Source of the DNA: Egaibacter sp046050465
GTDB taxonomy: Bacteria; Pseudomonadota; Gammaproteobacteria; Burkholderiales; Burkholderiaceae_C
Assembly: GCA_046050465.1 (NCBI GenBank)
Contig: JBJOPS010000019.1
Coordinates: 1 to 64,000 of the forward strand
Direction of reading: 5' to 3'
DNA length: 64,000 nt
In this document: positions 1 through 8,431 of the stretch, piece by piece
Layout of the letters: the number at the start of each line of letters is the position of its first letter
How positions within the stretch are numbered: position 1 is the first letter of the stretch
Program-made: the position numbers and the translations under genes
The notes under the pieces: model-generated
Databases searched by the model: none
What the model saw: only the letters and a program-made list of their open reading frames with translations
What the model was told of the DNA's origin: nothing

Positions 1-128
1 CCAGCGTGTTTGATGCGGATGCCTCCATTGCACTGGACGGCACCTTTGTGAAGCTGGTGAGCTGGTATGACAACGAGTGGGGCTACTCCAACAAGTGTCT
101 GGAGATGGTGCGCGTCGTGGCGAAGTAG
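1..128 (+). CDS. gap: Glyceraldehyde-3-phosphate dehydrogenase, C-terminal fragment
   Basis: Only the last 41 codons are inside the window; reading starts at base 3 and stops at TAG 126-128. The visible segment carries the class I GAPDH C-terminal signature SWYDNEWGYSNK, part of the NAD/catalytic-domain interface. The enzyme oxidises glyceraldehyde 3-phosphate to 1,3-bisphosphoglycerate with NAD in cytosolic glycolysis or gluconeogenesis. It converges on recQ with only four bases between the two stop codons. No terminator is visible in that gap. The exact paralogue (gapA or a Calvin-cycle form) cannot be decided from this fragment. Confidence 0.93.
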   Translation, partial: SVFDADASIALDGTFVKLVSWYDNEWGYSNKCLEMVRVVAK

Positions 129-132
129 TTGG

Positions 133-2010
133 CTATAGCATCACAACCCGGAGTACTTCCTCGCCATAAGCCTCCAGCTTTTTCGTCCCAATGCCGCTGA
201 TGCCCTGCAGATCTTCCAGCGACTGCGGCGCGCGTTCGGCAATGGCGGCCAGCGTGGCGTCGTGAAAGATCACATAGGCGGGCAAATTGTGCTCGCGGGC
301 CACTTCGCCGCGCCAGGCTTTCAGGGCGGCAAAGCGGTCCTGTGCGGCAGCATCGAGCGAAGCAGGTACTTTGCCCGCACCTTTGGCGGTGGTGGCGCGT
401 TTCGTTTTTCCGCCTGGCGTTGATACAGACTCGCGCAGTTGCACGGGTACTTCGCCTTTGAGCACAGCGCGCGACAGGTCGGTGAGTTGCAGGGTGTTGA
501 AGGCCTGGGCATCGACCTCCACCGCGCCAATGGCAATCAGCTGGCGCAACACGCCGCGCAGTTGCACCTCCGACAGGTCGGTGCCGATGCCAAATGTGCT
601 TAGCGCTTCGTGGCCATGCTGCGCAACTTTTTCGGTACTCTTGCCACGCAGAATGTCCATGATGTGCCCGGCGCCAAAGCTGATGCCACTTTGCTGCTGC
701 ACACGGTAGATGGTGCTGAGCAACTTGCGGGCGGCGTCGGTGCCGTCCCACACCGCAGGCGGGTTCAAACAGTTGTCGCAGTTGCCACAGGGGCCAGACG
801 CCTCGCCGAAGTAGTGCAACAGCCGCACGCGCCGGCAATCGGTTGCCTCCGCCAGCCCCAGCAGCGCATCCAGTTTGCCGCGCAGGCCTTGTTTGAATTC
901 CTCGCCGGCCGGGCTCTCGTCAATCATGCGACGCTGGTTCACCACGTCCTGCAAACCATAGCTCATCCAGGCGTCGGCGGGCTCGCCATCGCGCCCGGCA
1001 CGGCCGGTTTCCTGATAGTAGCCTTCGATATTTTTCGGCATATCCAGGTGCGCCACAAAACGCACGTCGGGTTTGTCGATGCCCATGCCAAAGGCGATGG
1101 TCGCCACCATCACAATGCCTTCGGCCCGAAGAAATCGGTCCTGATTAACTTGCCTAACCTTTGCGTCCAGTCCGGCGTGATAGGGCAGCGCGTCGATGCC
1201 TTCATCACACAGCGTTTGCGCAATTTCTTCCACGCGTTTGCGCGACTGGCAATACACAATGCCCGCGTCACCCAGGTGCTCGCGCGAGATGAAACGCAGC
1301 AGCTGTTGTGTGGCGTCTTTTTTCTCGATGATGGTGTAACGGATGTTGGGGCGATCAAAACTGCTGACAAAGGCGCGCGCGTCCTGCAGTTGCAGGCGTT
1401 CCAGGATGTCTTCACGCGTGAGCGTATCCGCGGTGGCGGTGAGCGCCATGCGCGGCACGCTGGTAAAGCGCTCGTGCAATACAGTGAGTGCCCGGTATTC
1501 AGGCCGAAAGTCATGCCCCCACTGGCTGACGCAATGCGCCTCGTCAATGGCAAACAGGCTCAGGTGGCCGCGCTCATGCAACGAATCGAGTTGCGCCAGA
1601 AAGCGCGGTGTGGTCACCCGCTCCGGCGCGGCGTACAACAGCGTGATGTCCCCGCGCAGCAGGCGTTTCTCCACAGCCGAGGCTTCTTCCCCGGACAGCG
1701 TGGAGTTGAGGAAGGCAGCACGCACACCCGCTTCGTGCAGCGCGCCCACCTGGTCATGCATCAGCGCGATCAGCGGGGAGATGACGATGGTGATGCCGCG
1801 GCCCATGCGCTGGCGCGCAATGGCCGGAATCTGGTAACACAGCGACTTGCCGCCGCCCGTGGGCATGAGCACCAGTGCGTCACCACCGCCAATGACGTGT
1901 TCGACGATGGCTTCCTGAGGGCCGCGAAAGCGGTCGTAGCCAAACACCTCACGCAGAATGTCGTGCGCGGCAACCGACAATGCTGCCTGAGAAGGAGAAA
2001 TTGCTATCAA
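133..2010 (-). CDS. recQ: ATP-dependent DNA helicase RecQ
   Basis: A 625-residue protein of normal RecQ length. Walker A TGGGKS is at residues 51-56 and the DEAH box, with the RecQ aromatic-rich loop (DEAHCVSQWGHDFRP), at 156-170. A helicase C domain follows with the ETGRAGRDG motif. The zinc-binding segment has Cys residues in CRRVRLLHYF and CGNCDNC near residues 393-417. A winged helix comes next, and a C-terminal HRDC domain ends in GIGTKKLEAYGEEVL. It unwinds 3' to 5' in recombination and fork repair. The start is uncertain: the longest frame begins with TTG at 2008-2010, inside a dispersed repeat, and the next in-frame upstream codons reach a stop at 2029-2031. It converges on gap. Confidence 0.95.
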   Translation of the reverse strand: MIAISPSQAALSVAAHDILREVFGYDRFRGPQEAIVEHVIGGGDALVLMPTGGGKSLCYQIPAIARQRMGRGITIVISPLIALMHDQVGALHEAGVRAAFLNSTLSGEEASAVEKRLLRGDITLLYAAPERVTTPRFLAQLDSLHERGHLSLFAIDEAHCVSQWGHDFRPEYRALTVLHERFTSVPRMALTATADTLTREDILERLQLQDARAFVSSFDRPNIRYTIIEKKDATQQLLRFISREHLGDAGIVYCQSRKRVEEIAQTLCDEGIDALPYHAGLDAKVRQVNQDRFLRAEGIVMVATIAFGMGIDKPDVRFVAHLDMPKNIEGYYQETGRAGRDGEPADAWMSYGLQDVVNQRRMIDESPAGEEFKQGLRGKLDALLGLAEATDCRRVRLLHYFGEASGPCGNCDNCLNPPAVWDGTDAARKLLSTIYRVQQQSGISFGAGHIMDILRGKSTEKVAQHGHEALSTFGIGTDLSEVQLRGVLRQLIAIGAVEVDAQAFNTLQLTDLSRAVLKGEVPVQLRESVSTPGGKTKRATTAKGAGKVPASLDAAAQDRFAALKAWRGEVAREHNLPAYVIFHDATLAAIAERAPQSLEDLQGISGIGTKKLEAYGEEVLRVVML

Positions 2011-2056
2011 AATACTAGCTAGCCAAGCTTATTTCGTAAGGGCTTAAGGCATAAAA
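2001..2056 (+). repeat. Dispersed ~55-bp repeat, copy A
   Basis: A degenerate copy of the window-wide repeat: TTGCTATCAAAATACTAGCT, then ATTTCGTAAGGGCTTAAGGC. It lies between recQ and the rhodanese gene and overlaps the TTG start assigned to recQ, so the first codons of recQ and its upstream untranslated region come from the repeat. Confidence 0.7.
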
Positions 2057-2076
2057 GATGCTTAAAACAGATTGTT

Positions 2077-2469
2077 TTACAACTGTTCCCATGGCAGGCC
2101 GTCAAAACGCCAGCCGTTCAGCGTGGAGCGGTGAAAAACGTCATTCAGTTCGCCCTCGAACCCGTGCAGCACGTTGACCACGTCGGTAAACCCGGCGGCT
2201 TCCAGCGCCTTGGCGGCATCCACCGTGCGTTTGCCGCTGCGACAGATCAAAATGACAGTGCGCGATTTGGCCCCGGCCTCGCGCTCCACGGCTTGCACGA
2301 ACTGCTGGGGATGTGGCGTCAGGTCCGGGTATTCGTACCAGGCAATCATGTGTACGCCGGGCGGTCGCCCGACGTACATCGACTCGACTTCCATGCGCAC
2401 GTCCACAAACAGGGCTTCGGGTTGCTGCTGGATCAGGGCCCAAGTCTCTTTGGGCAGAAGATTTCTCAT
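2077..2469 (-). CDS. Rhodanese-like domain protein
   Basis: A single-domain rhodanese of 130 residues when started at ATG 2467-2469 (MRNLLPKETW). A longer frame reaches an ATG at 2517 but adds a basic stretch unlike the family. The active-site loop CRSGKR is visible with the sulfur-accepting Cys at residue 76, and the domain opens with the usual FVDVR strand. Single-domain rhodaneses carry a persulfide on this Cys and move sulfane sulfur to acceptors in the cytosol. The substrate here is unknown. It diverges from the homocysteine half of methionine synthase, with 66 bases between the starts. That is a sulfur-metabolism neighbour, but a functional tie is inference only. Confidence 0.87.
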   Translation of the reverse strand: MRNLLPKETWALIQQQPEALFVDVRMEVESMYVGRPPGVHMIAWYEYPDLTPHPQQFVQAVEREAGAKSRTVILICRSGKRTVDAAKALEAAGFTDVVNVLHGFEGELNDVFHRSTLNGWRFDGLPWEQL

Positions 2470-2535
2470 TTTGCTATTGTCCCGGCATTTAAGGGCATTT
2501 TTGATGTGGTGGCACACTTTCTACAATTGCTCGCC

Positions 2536-3612
2536 ATGAAACCTTTGCATTACACGCGAGCACAGGCCCTGCCCGGGATTCTGGCCAGCCGCATAGCCAT
2601 TCTGGACGGCGCCATGGGCACCCTGATCCAGCGCTTCAAACTGGGCGAGTCGCAGTACCGTGGAGCCGGGTACGCCGGACCTGGCGGGCAGGGTTCGCGT
2701 TTCAAGGATTTCCATAAAGACGTGAAGGGCAACAACGAGCTGCTCAGCCTGACGCGCCCGGACGTCATATCCGACATCCATGAAGGCTATCTGGCCGCCG
2801 GGGCAGATTTGATTGAAACCAACACCTTTGGCGCCACCACGGTGGCCCAGGCAGATTACGACATGGCCAGCCTGGCGCGCGAGATGAATCTGGCTTCAGC
2901 AAAGATAGCCCGCGCAGCCTGCGACAAATTCTCCACACCCGACAAACCCCGCTACGTGGCCGGCGCCCTGGGCCCAACGCCAAAAACCGCCAGCATCAGC
3001 CCGGACGTGAACGACCCCGGCGCACGCAACATCACGTTTGAAGAGCTGCGCGCCGCGTATTACGAACAGGTGCAAGCGCTGGTGGAAGGCGGCAGCGATG
3101 TGCTGCTGGTCGAAACCATATTTGATACGCTGAACGCCAAGGCGGCACTGTTTGCGATTGATGAATACTTTGAGGCATCCGGTGAGCGGTTGCCCCTGAT
3201 CATCAGTGGCACCGTTACTGACGCGTCCGGGCGCATCCTGAGCGGTCAGACAGTCACGGCTTTCTGGCACAGCGTGCGCCACGCGCAGCCGCTGGCTATT
3301 GGCCTGAACTGTGCTTTAGGTGCAGCGTTGATGCGCCCCTATATTCAGGAACTGGCTCGAATAGCGCCTGATACTTTCATCAGTTGCTATCCCAACGCGG
3401 GTTTGCCCAACCCGATGAGCGAAACCGGGTTTGACGAAACACCCGAGGTGACTTCACAGCTGATCCGGGAGTTTGCGAACGAGGGGTTGGTCAACATAGT
3501 AGGTGGCTGCTGTGGCACCACACCTGAACATATTGAGGCCATCCGCGCAGCGGTTAGTCCCCTTGCGACACGTTCGCTGCAGCGGGCATTTTTCTATCAG
3601 GACGTGGTTTGA
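2536..3612 (+). CDS. metH: Methionine synthase, homocysteine-binding half (split MetH)
   Basis: A 358-residue protein equal to the N-terminal homocysteine methyltransferase domain of cobalamin-dependent MetH, and nothing more. It starts at ATG 2536 (MKPLHYTRAQALPG), just before the conserved ILDGAMGTLIQRF. The zinc ligands are visible as the Cys in GLNCALGA and the Cys pair in GGCCGTTPEH. The pterin-binding, B12-binding and activation modules are on the separate gene at 4457, so the two products must act together to methylate homocysteine. A split metH is common in Burkholderiales. Here the halves are separated by an antisense gene at 3638-4243, and the SAH riboswitch lies only before the second half. 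Confidence 0.95.
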   Translation: MKPLHYTRAQALPGILASRIAILDGAMGTLIQRFKLGESQYRGAGYAGPGGQGSRFKDFHKDVKGNNELLSLTRPDVISDIHEGYLAAGADLIETNTFGATTVAQADYDMASLAREMNLASAKIARAACDKFSTPDKPRYVAGALGPTPKTASISPDVNDPGARNITFEELRAAYYEQVQALVEGGSDVLLVETIFDTLNAKAALFAIDEYFEASGERLPLIISGTVTDASGRILSGQTVTAFWHSVRHAQPLAIGLNCALGAALMRPYIQELARIAPDTFISCYPNAGLPNPMSETGFDETPEVTSQLIREFANEGLVNIVGGCCGTTPEHIEAIRAAVSPLATRSLQRAFFYQDVV

Positions 3613-3637
3613 GCGATGAAAGCCGGTGAAAGACGTT

Positions 3638-4243
3638 TTAACGGGTCATGCCGTCAATTTCCTGCTGCATGGCCCTGGCCAGCTTGGCATACATCTTGAG
3701 CTGCCGGGACGTGCTGCGAACACGCTCGGACAGACGGGTGGCTATTGCCAGCAGCAATTTGGCGCCGATGCGAGGCTGCTCATCGATGATGAGCTCCAGG
3801 GCTGTGCGAGTCAAGACGGCGCAGCGCACGTCGGTGCTGGCGGTACAGGAGGCCGCGCGCGGCTCGTTGCCCAGCAGCCCCATCTCTCCGACCAGACTGC
3901 CCGGTCCCAGCACACTGACTGTTGCAGGGTCGGTGCGGCTGACCGTGATGTTTTCAACAGTAACCTCACCTGCCAGTATCAACACCATAAAACCGGTGTC
4001 ATCGGTATCCCCTTCCTTGATGAACAGGGTGCCTGCGCTGAAACGTTTGGGCGCCAAATAGCTCACCACGACTCGCGCGTCATCACGACTGAGCTGCAGT
4101 AGTGCGGTGGGGGCAGTCAGCAGTTCAGCGGCCTGCTCGGCGCTGGAGGAGCTTTGAACAATCCTGATGCGATCTTCCGTGTTCAGCAAGCCCCCGGTGG
4201 TGCTGTTGGTTGAGTCGCTGAATCTTTCAGGGGTGATAGTCAT
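3638..4243 (-). CDS. Cyclic nucleotide-binding domain protein
   Basis: A 201-residue protein with one cNMP-binding beta-roll at about residues 55-165. The phosphate-binding cassette region reads GSLVGEMGLLGNEPRAA, matching the Gly-Glu-(x) and Pro-Arg-x-Ala pattern of the CRP family. No helix-turn-helix follows. The C-terminal ~35 residues are helical and charged and end in LARAMQQEIDGMTR, so it is not a CRP/FNR transcription factor. Standalone modules of this kind usually sense cAMP or c-di-GMP for a partner protein, which is unknown here. It lies antisense between the two metH halves, 25 bases from the end of the first. A run of eight G residues sits just upstream of its start. Confidence 0.85.
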   Translation of the reverse strand: MTITPERFSDSTNSTTGGLLNTEDRIRIVQSSSSAEQAAELLTAPTALLQLSRDDARVVVSYLAPKRFSAGTLFIKEGDTDDTGFMVLILAGEVTVENITVSRTDPATVSVLGPGSLVGEMGLLGNEPRAASCTASTDVRCAVLTRTALELIIDEQPRIGAKLLLAIATRLSERVRSTSRQLKMYAKLARAMQQEIDGMTR

Positions 4244-4346
4244 CTTGGATGATGGGGGGGGGAAGGGGTGATGTGCGCCCTATTGTTACCGAATGTGCCG
4301 GCAGGCGTCACGCGTTACAAAGGTCAACCATTAGAATCGGCCTTAT

Positions 4347-4417
4347 CCAAGGAGCGTTGCAACGAGAGGCCAGCGGCTTTGACGTCAGGCTTGGATGTTT
4401 CCTCAACGACGCTCACC
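4347..4417 (+). promoter_or_regulatory. S-adenosylhomocysteine (SAH) riboswitch
   Basis: The sequence matches the SAH aptamer consensus in order. CCAAG (4347-4351) pairs with CTTGG (4390-4394) as P1. GGAGCGTTGCAACG carries the conserved core, and GTCAGGCTTGG closes the first half. CAACGACGCTCACC (4404-4417) pairs its CGCTC back to GAGCG (4352-4356) as the pseudoknot. The aptamer ends 40 bases before the metH second-half ATG. SAH riboswitches are known ON switches found before ahcY and metH in beta- and gammaproteobacteria, so rising SAH should increase expression of this half of methionine synthase. Confidence 0.9.
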
Positions 4418-4456
4418 TGCCATCCATTCTCTTGAGGCTGTTTACAGGTGAGTTGC

Positions 4457-7354
4457 ATGTCCGAAACCGTCCTTCCCCCCATGATGCTGTCCGGCCTGGA
4501 GCCGGTCATCATTGGCGCCGTCTATTCAGCTGAGGGCCGAGCTGAAGGTCTGTCCCCAAGAGCCACCCCAAGAGCCACATTTGTCAATATCGGTGAGCGC
4601 ACCAACGTGACGGGCTCCAAGGCGTTTGCCCGCATGATTTTGAACGGCGAGTTCGAGCAGGCGCTGGCCGTGGCGCGCCAGCAGGTCGAAAACGGCGCGC
4701 AGATCATCGACATCAACATGGATGAGGCCATGCTGGACAGCCAGGCCGCGATGGTGCGTTTTCTGAACCTGATCGCCAGTGAGCCCGATATTTCGCGCGT
4801 GCCCATCATGATCGACTCCAGCAAATGGAGCGTGATCGAAGCCGGTCTGCGCTGTGTGCAGGGCAAATCAATCGTCAATTCCATCAGCATGAAAGAGGGT
4901 GTGGACGCCTTCAGGCACCAGGCCAAACTGTTGCGGCGTTACGGTGCGGCGGCCGTGGTGATGGCGTTTGATGAAAAAGGCCAGGCTGATACCTACCGGC
5001 GAAAAATCGAGATCTGCGAGCGGGCCTACCGCGTGCTGGTGGACGAGGTAGGTTTCCCGGCGGAAGACATCATTTTTGACCCCAACATCTTTGCCATTGC
5101 TACAGGCATCGAAGAACACAACAACTACGCGGTCGACTTCATCGAAGCCACGCGCTGGATCAAGCAGAACCTGCCGGGCGCCAAGGTGTCGGGCGGGGTG
5201 AGCAACGTGTCGTTCAGCTTTCGCGGCAACGACCCGGTGCGCGAGGCCATCCACACCGTGTTTTTGTACCACGCCATCGCCGCAGGCATGGACATGGGCA
5301 TCGTCAACGCGGGCATGGTGGGCGTGTATGACGACCTGGAGCCTGTGTTGCGCGAACGGGTGGAAGATGTGGTGCTGAACCGCCGCGCCCGGATCCCCGA
5401 AGGGGAGCCTTACGTCTCCCCGGGCGAGCGGCTGGTCGAAATCGCCGAATCCGCGAAAAGTGGCGCCAAAGACGAGAGCAAGCGGCTGGACTGGCGCGGT
5501 ACGGCAGACAACGTGGTGTCGGTGGAGCAGCGCCTGAGCCACGCGATGGTGCACGGCATCACCGACTTCATTGTTCAGGACACGGAGGAGGCGTATCAGG
5601 CGATTCTGGCCAAAGGCGGGCGCCCGTTACACGTGATTGAAGGCCCGCTGATGGCGGGCATGAACATCGTGGGCGACCTGTTTGGCCAGGGCAAGATGTT
5701 CCTGCCGCAGGTGGTGAAAAGTGCGCGGGTGATGAAGTCTGCTGTGGCGCACCTGATTCCCTACATCGAGGAAGAAAAGCGCCTGGACGAAGCGGCGGGC
5801 CGCGACGTGCGCACCAAGGGAAAAATCATCATTGCCACCGTGAAGGGTGACGTGCACGACATTGGCAAGAACATCGTCACCGTGGTTTTGCAATGCAACA
5901 ACTTCGAGGTGGTGAACATGGGTGTGATGGTGCCCTGCCACGAGATTCTGGCCCGTGCCAAGGTGGAGGGCGCCGACATCATTGGCCTGTCGGGCCTGAT
6001 CACGCCCAGCCTGGAAGAAATGCAATATGTGGCGGGCGAGATGCAGAAGGACGACCACTTCCGTATCAGGAAAATCCCGCTGATGATTGGTGGCGCCACC
6101 ACCTCGCGCGTGCACACGGCCGTGAAAATTGCACCGCATTACGAAGGGCCTGTGGTGTATGTGCCTGACGCCTCGCGCAGTGTGAGCGTGGCGCAAAGCC
6201 TGCTGAGCGACAACGCCGCGAAATACATCGACGAACTGAACACCGACTACGACAAGGTGCGCCTGCAGCACGCCAACAAAAAGCAGACGCCGATGTGGAC
6301 GCTGGAGCGTGCCCGCGCCAACAAAACGCCCATCGACTGGGCGAACTACACGCCGCCGAAGCCCAAATTCATCGGTCGGCGCGTGTTCAAGAACTTTGAC
6401 CTGACAGAGCTGGCCAAATACATCGACTGGGGCCCGTTCTTCCAGACCTGGGACCTGGCCGGGCCGTTCCCGGCCATCCTGAAAGACGAGGTAGTCGGTA
6501 CTGAAGCGGTGCGTGTGTATGCCGACGGCCAGCGCATGCTCAAGCGGCTGATTGAAGGCCGGTGGCTCACCGCCAGTGGCGTGATGGGTTTGTACCCCGC
6601 CAATTCAGTGAATGACGACGACATTGAAATCTACACCGACGAGTCGCGCACCGAGGTGGCGATGACCTGGTACGGCATGCGCCAGCAGACCGAGAAGCAG
6701 ATCGTCACCGGCGACAACGGTGAGAAAATCCAGCGCCCCAGTCGTTGTCTGGCTGATTTCGTTGCACCCAAAATTGCTACTAATTCAATAGCTGCTCACG
6801 CATATTCCACGAGGGCTGATGGCCAAAAAGACCATAAAAACCAGGAAAAACAGGACTACATTGGCATTTTTGCCGTGACAGCCGGCCTGGGCGTGGAGAA
6901 GAGGGAAAAATACTTCACCGACGACCACGACGACTATTCCGCCATCATGCTCAAAGCGCTGGCCGACCGGCTGGCTGAAGCGTTTGCTGAAGCGTTGCAC
7001 CACCGCGTACGCACCGATTTGTGGGGCTACGCGCCGCAGGAAGCGCTGGGGCCGGAAGACCTGATTGCCGAAAAATACACCGGCATCCGTCCGGCGCCGG
7101 GCTACCCGGCGTGTCCGGACCACAGCGTCAAGCGCGAGATGTTTGATCTGCTGCGCTGCGAAGACATTGGCATGGAACTCACCGAGAGCCTGGCCATGAC
7201 GCCCGCCGCCAGTGTCAGTGGCTTCTTCCTGAGCCATCCAGAGAGCACGTATTTCAATGTCGGCAAGATGGGTGAAGACCAGTTGCAGGACATGGCCCGG
7301 CGCCGCGGCACCACAGAGCAGGCGCTGCAGCGGCTGCTGGCGCCCAATCTGTAG
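4457..7354 (+). CDS. metH: Methionine synthase, pterin/cobalamin/activation half (split MetH)
   Basis: A 965-residue protein starting at ATG 4457, six bases after AGGTGA; a GTG at 4448 is the alternative. In order: pterin-binding domain (FVNIGERTNVTGSKAF, about residues 35-290), the cobalamin cap and Rossmann domain with the B12 His in GDVHDIGKN (about 390-620), and the SAM-binding activation domain to the end (RPAPGYPACPDH). It transfers methyl from 5-methyltetrahydrofolate through cobalamin to homocysteine held by the product of the 2536 gene. Between LADFVAPK and DYIGIFAVTAGLG there is an extra segment of roughly 20-25 residues that family members I recall lack. It begins IATNSIAAHAYSTRADG and is encoded by a dispersed repeat. 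Expression is probably SAH-controlled. Confidence 0.97.
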   Translation: MSETVLPPMMLSGLEPVIIGAVYSAEGRAEGLSPRATPRATFVNIGERTNVTGSKAFARMILNGEFEQALAVARQQVENGAQIIDINMDEAMLDSQAAMVRFLNLIASEPDISRVPIMIDSSKWSVIEAGLRCVQGKSIVNSISMKEGVDAFRHQAKLLRRYGAAAVVMAFDEKGQADTYRRKIEICERAYRVLVDEVGFPAEDIIFDPNIFAIATGIEEHNNYAVDFIEATRWIKQNLPGAKVSGGVSNVSFSFRGNDPVREAIHTVFLYHAIAAGMDMGIVNAGMVGVYDDLEPVLRERVEDVVLNRRARIPEGEPYVSPGERLVEIAESAKSGAKDESKRLDWRGTADNVVSVEQRLSHAMVHGITDFIVQDTEEAYQAILAKGGRPLHVIEGPLMAGMNIVGDLFGQGKMFLPQVVKSARVMKSAVAHLIPYIEEEKRLDEAAGRDVRTKGKIIIATVKGDVHDIGKNIVTVVLQCNNFEVVNMGVMVPCHEILARAKVEGADIIGLSGLITPSLEEMQYVAGEMQKDDHFRIRKIPLMIGGATTSRVHTAVKIAPHYEGPVVYVPDASRSVSVAQSLLSDNAAKYIDELNTDYDKVRLQHANKKQTPMWTLERARANKTPIDWANYTPPKPKFIGRRVFKNFDLTELAKYIDWGPFFQTWDLAGPFPAILKDEVVGTEAVRVYADGQRMLKRLIEGRWLTASGVMGLYPANSVNDDDIEIYTDESRTEVAMTWYGMRQQTEKQIVTGDNGEKIQRPSRCLADFVAPKIATNSIAAHAYSTRADGQKDHKNQEKQDYIGIFAVTAGLGVEKREKYFTDDHDDYSAIMLKALADRLAEAFAEALHHRVRTDLWGYAPQEALGPEDLIAEKYTGIRPAPGYPACPDHSVKREMFDLLRCEDIGMELTESLAMTPAASVSGFFLSHPESTYFNVGKMGEDQLQDMARRRGTTEQALQRLLAPNL
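6774..6829 (+). repeat. Dispersed ~55-bp repeat, copy B, in frame in metH
   Basis: Sequence in pieces: TTGCTACTAATTCAATAGCT, GCTCACGCATATTCC, ACGAGGGCTGATGGCC. It is in the sense orientation inside metH and translates as IATNSIAAHAYSTRADG without a stop. The imperfect palindrome GCTACTAATTCAATAGC forms its left half. A short AT-rich tail (AAAAAGACCATAAAAACC) follows and is also translated. Confidence 0.85.
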
Positions 7355-7380
7355 GCCTTAACAATTTCCCGACCAACCCG

Positions 7381-7482
7381 GCGCGTGGACCAGCCCGTCC
7401 CGCCGCCGGGCCGCCCCCAAGGCGGGACAGCCCCCTCGGGGGGCAGCGCAGTACGCGAAGCGACAAGCGTGGGGGCCACACT
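7381..7482 (+). repeat. GC-rich intergenic hairpin repeat
   Basis: The metH to 7601 gap (7355-7600) holds a block of very GC-rich inverted repeats: CCCGCCGCCGGGCCGCCCCC, then AAGGCGGGACAGCCCCC, TCGGGGGGCAGC and AGCGTGGGGGCC. CCCCC-TC-GGGGGG forms a tight hairpin and GGCC ends face each other. From memory, closely similar blocks are frequent between genes in Comamonadaceae genomes. The block may act as a transcript end for metH, but no T-run follows it. Confidence 0.6.
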
Positions 7483-7536
7483 TACCGATCGTTACAAACC
7501 GGACATAAACGTACGCAACATTGTGTTTACCTTTGA

Positions 7537-7579
7537 GTCTGTCAAACGTTAATGAAACGTTAATGAAACGTCGACAGAC
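7537..7579. promoter_or_regulatory. Tandem AAACGTTAATG units inside an inverted repeat
   Basis: Two and a half direct copies of the 11-base unit AAACGTTAATG (7544-7571) are bounded by GTCTGTC (7537-7543) and its exact reverse complement GACAGAC (7573-7579). The element ends 21 bases before the ATG of the glycine-zipper gene, so it lies where a promoter or operator would be. Which protein binds it is unknown. Confidence 0.45.
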
Positions 7580-7600
7580 GACTTTGAAGGGAAAAACATC

Positions 7601-8431
7601 ATGAGTGCAACACTGGAACAAGTTCAAACCACCACCCCGGTGACCAAGGCCCTGTGGGCTGCTGTTGGCGTCCTGGGCGTGGCAGCCGTGGCCATGGGCG
7701 CCGCGCTGGTGCATGTCAAAACGCAGCCGTCAGACCCCGGCCTGGGCATGGTGTCCACGGTGCAATCGTTGCAGGCCAATGAATCGGTTGTGCGGGCTGG
7801 AAAAGCTGCTGTGGCCCCGACCGCCGCTACACCGACTGACGAAGTGCCGGGCCAGCCGCAATCAGCCGTTCAGAAAGCCATCAAACAAGCTACACAGCCG
7901 GTGCAGACGGCACAGGCGCCAGTCAAGCCGGCCAAGTCTGTACAGCCAGTCAAGACCGTTCCTGCGCCGTCTTATTCGCAAACCTATCCTGTGCAAGACA
8001 TGCAACGCACGTCGGATCACGCAGCCAGACCCGTCTGCGCCAGTTGTGGCACGGTGGAATCGGTGAGCACCGTGCAGCGCGAAGCCAAGCCCAGCGGCGT
8101 GGGCGTCGTGGCCGGTGGCGTGCTGGGCGCCATTGTTGGTAACCAGATTGGCAAGGGCTCGGGCCGTGCGGTTGCCACGGTGGCCGGCGCCGTGGGTGGA
8201 GGCTGGGCTGGTAATGCCATCGAGAAAAACATGAAGAAAACTACCGTATACCAGGTGCATGTGCGCATGGAAGACGGCAGTTTGAAGACCATTGAACAGG
8301 CATCCCCTGCTGCAGTGGGTGCGCGGGTGACGGTGGAGGGGGGCACTGTGCATCCGGCAGATAACAGGGCGGTTGCGCCAACCCCTGAGCCAGCCCGGCC
8401 AACGGCTGTGCCGGTTTACACACGCGGCTGA
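7601..8431 (+). CDS. Glycine-zipper 2TM envelope protein
   Basis: A 276-residue protein. Residues 17-40 form an N-terminal membrane anchor (ALWAAVGVLGVAAVAMGAAL) without a lipobox Cys. A long Ala/Pro/Gln/Lys-rich linker follows to about residue 145. The conserved core at about 165-205 is a glycine zipper (GVVAGGVLGAIVGNQIGKG). Its C-terminal beta segment YQVHVRMEDGSLKTIEQ is typical of the SlyB/Pcp 2TM family. Members sit in the envelope and are linked to outer-membrane integrity and stress. GAAGGG provides the ribosome site nine bases before the ATG. The direct-repeat element at 7537-7579 lies immediately upstream. Confidence 0.85.
   Translation: MSATLEQVQTTTPVTKALWAAVGVLGVAAVAMGAALVHVKTQPSDPGLGMVSTVQSLQANESVVRAGKAAVAPTAATPTDEVPGQPQSAVQKAIKQATQPVQTAQAPVKPAKSVQPVKTVPAPSYSQTYPVQDMQRTSDHAARPVCASCGTVESVSTVQREAKPSGVGVVAGGVLGAIVGNQIGKGSGRAVATVAGAVGGGWAGNAIEKNMKKTTVYQVHVRMEDGSLKTIEQASPAAVGARVTVEGGTVHPADNRAVAPTPEPARPTAVPVYTRG

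Noticed and set aside
610..2022. A 470-codon open frame on the plus strand opposite recQ
   Set aside because: It mirrors recQ codon structure in a GC-rich genome, has no recognisable motif, and recQ on the other strand has complete helicase motifs.
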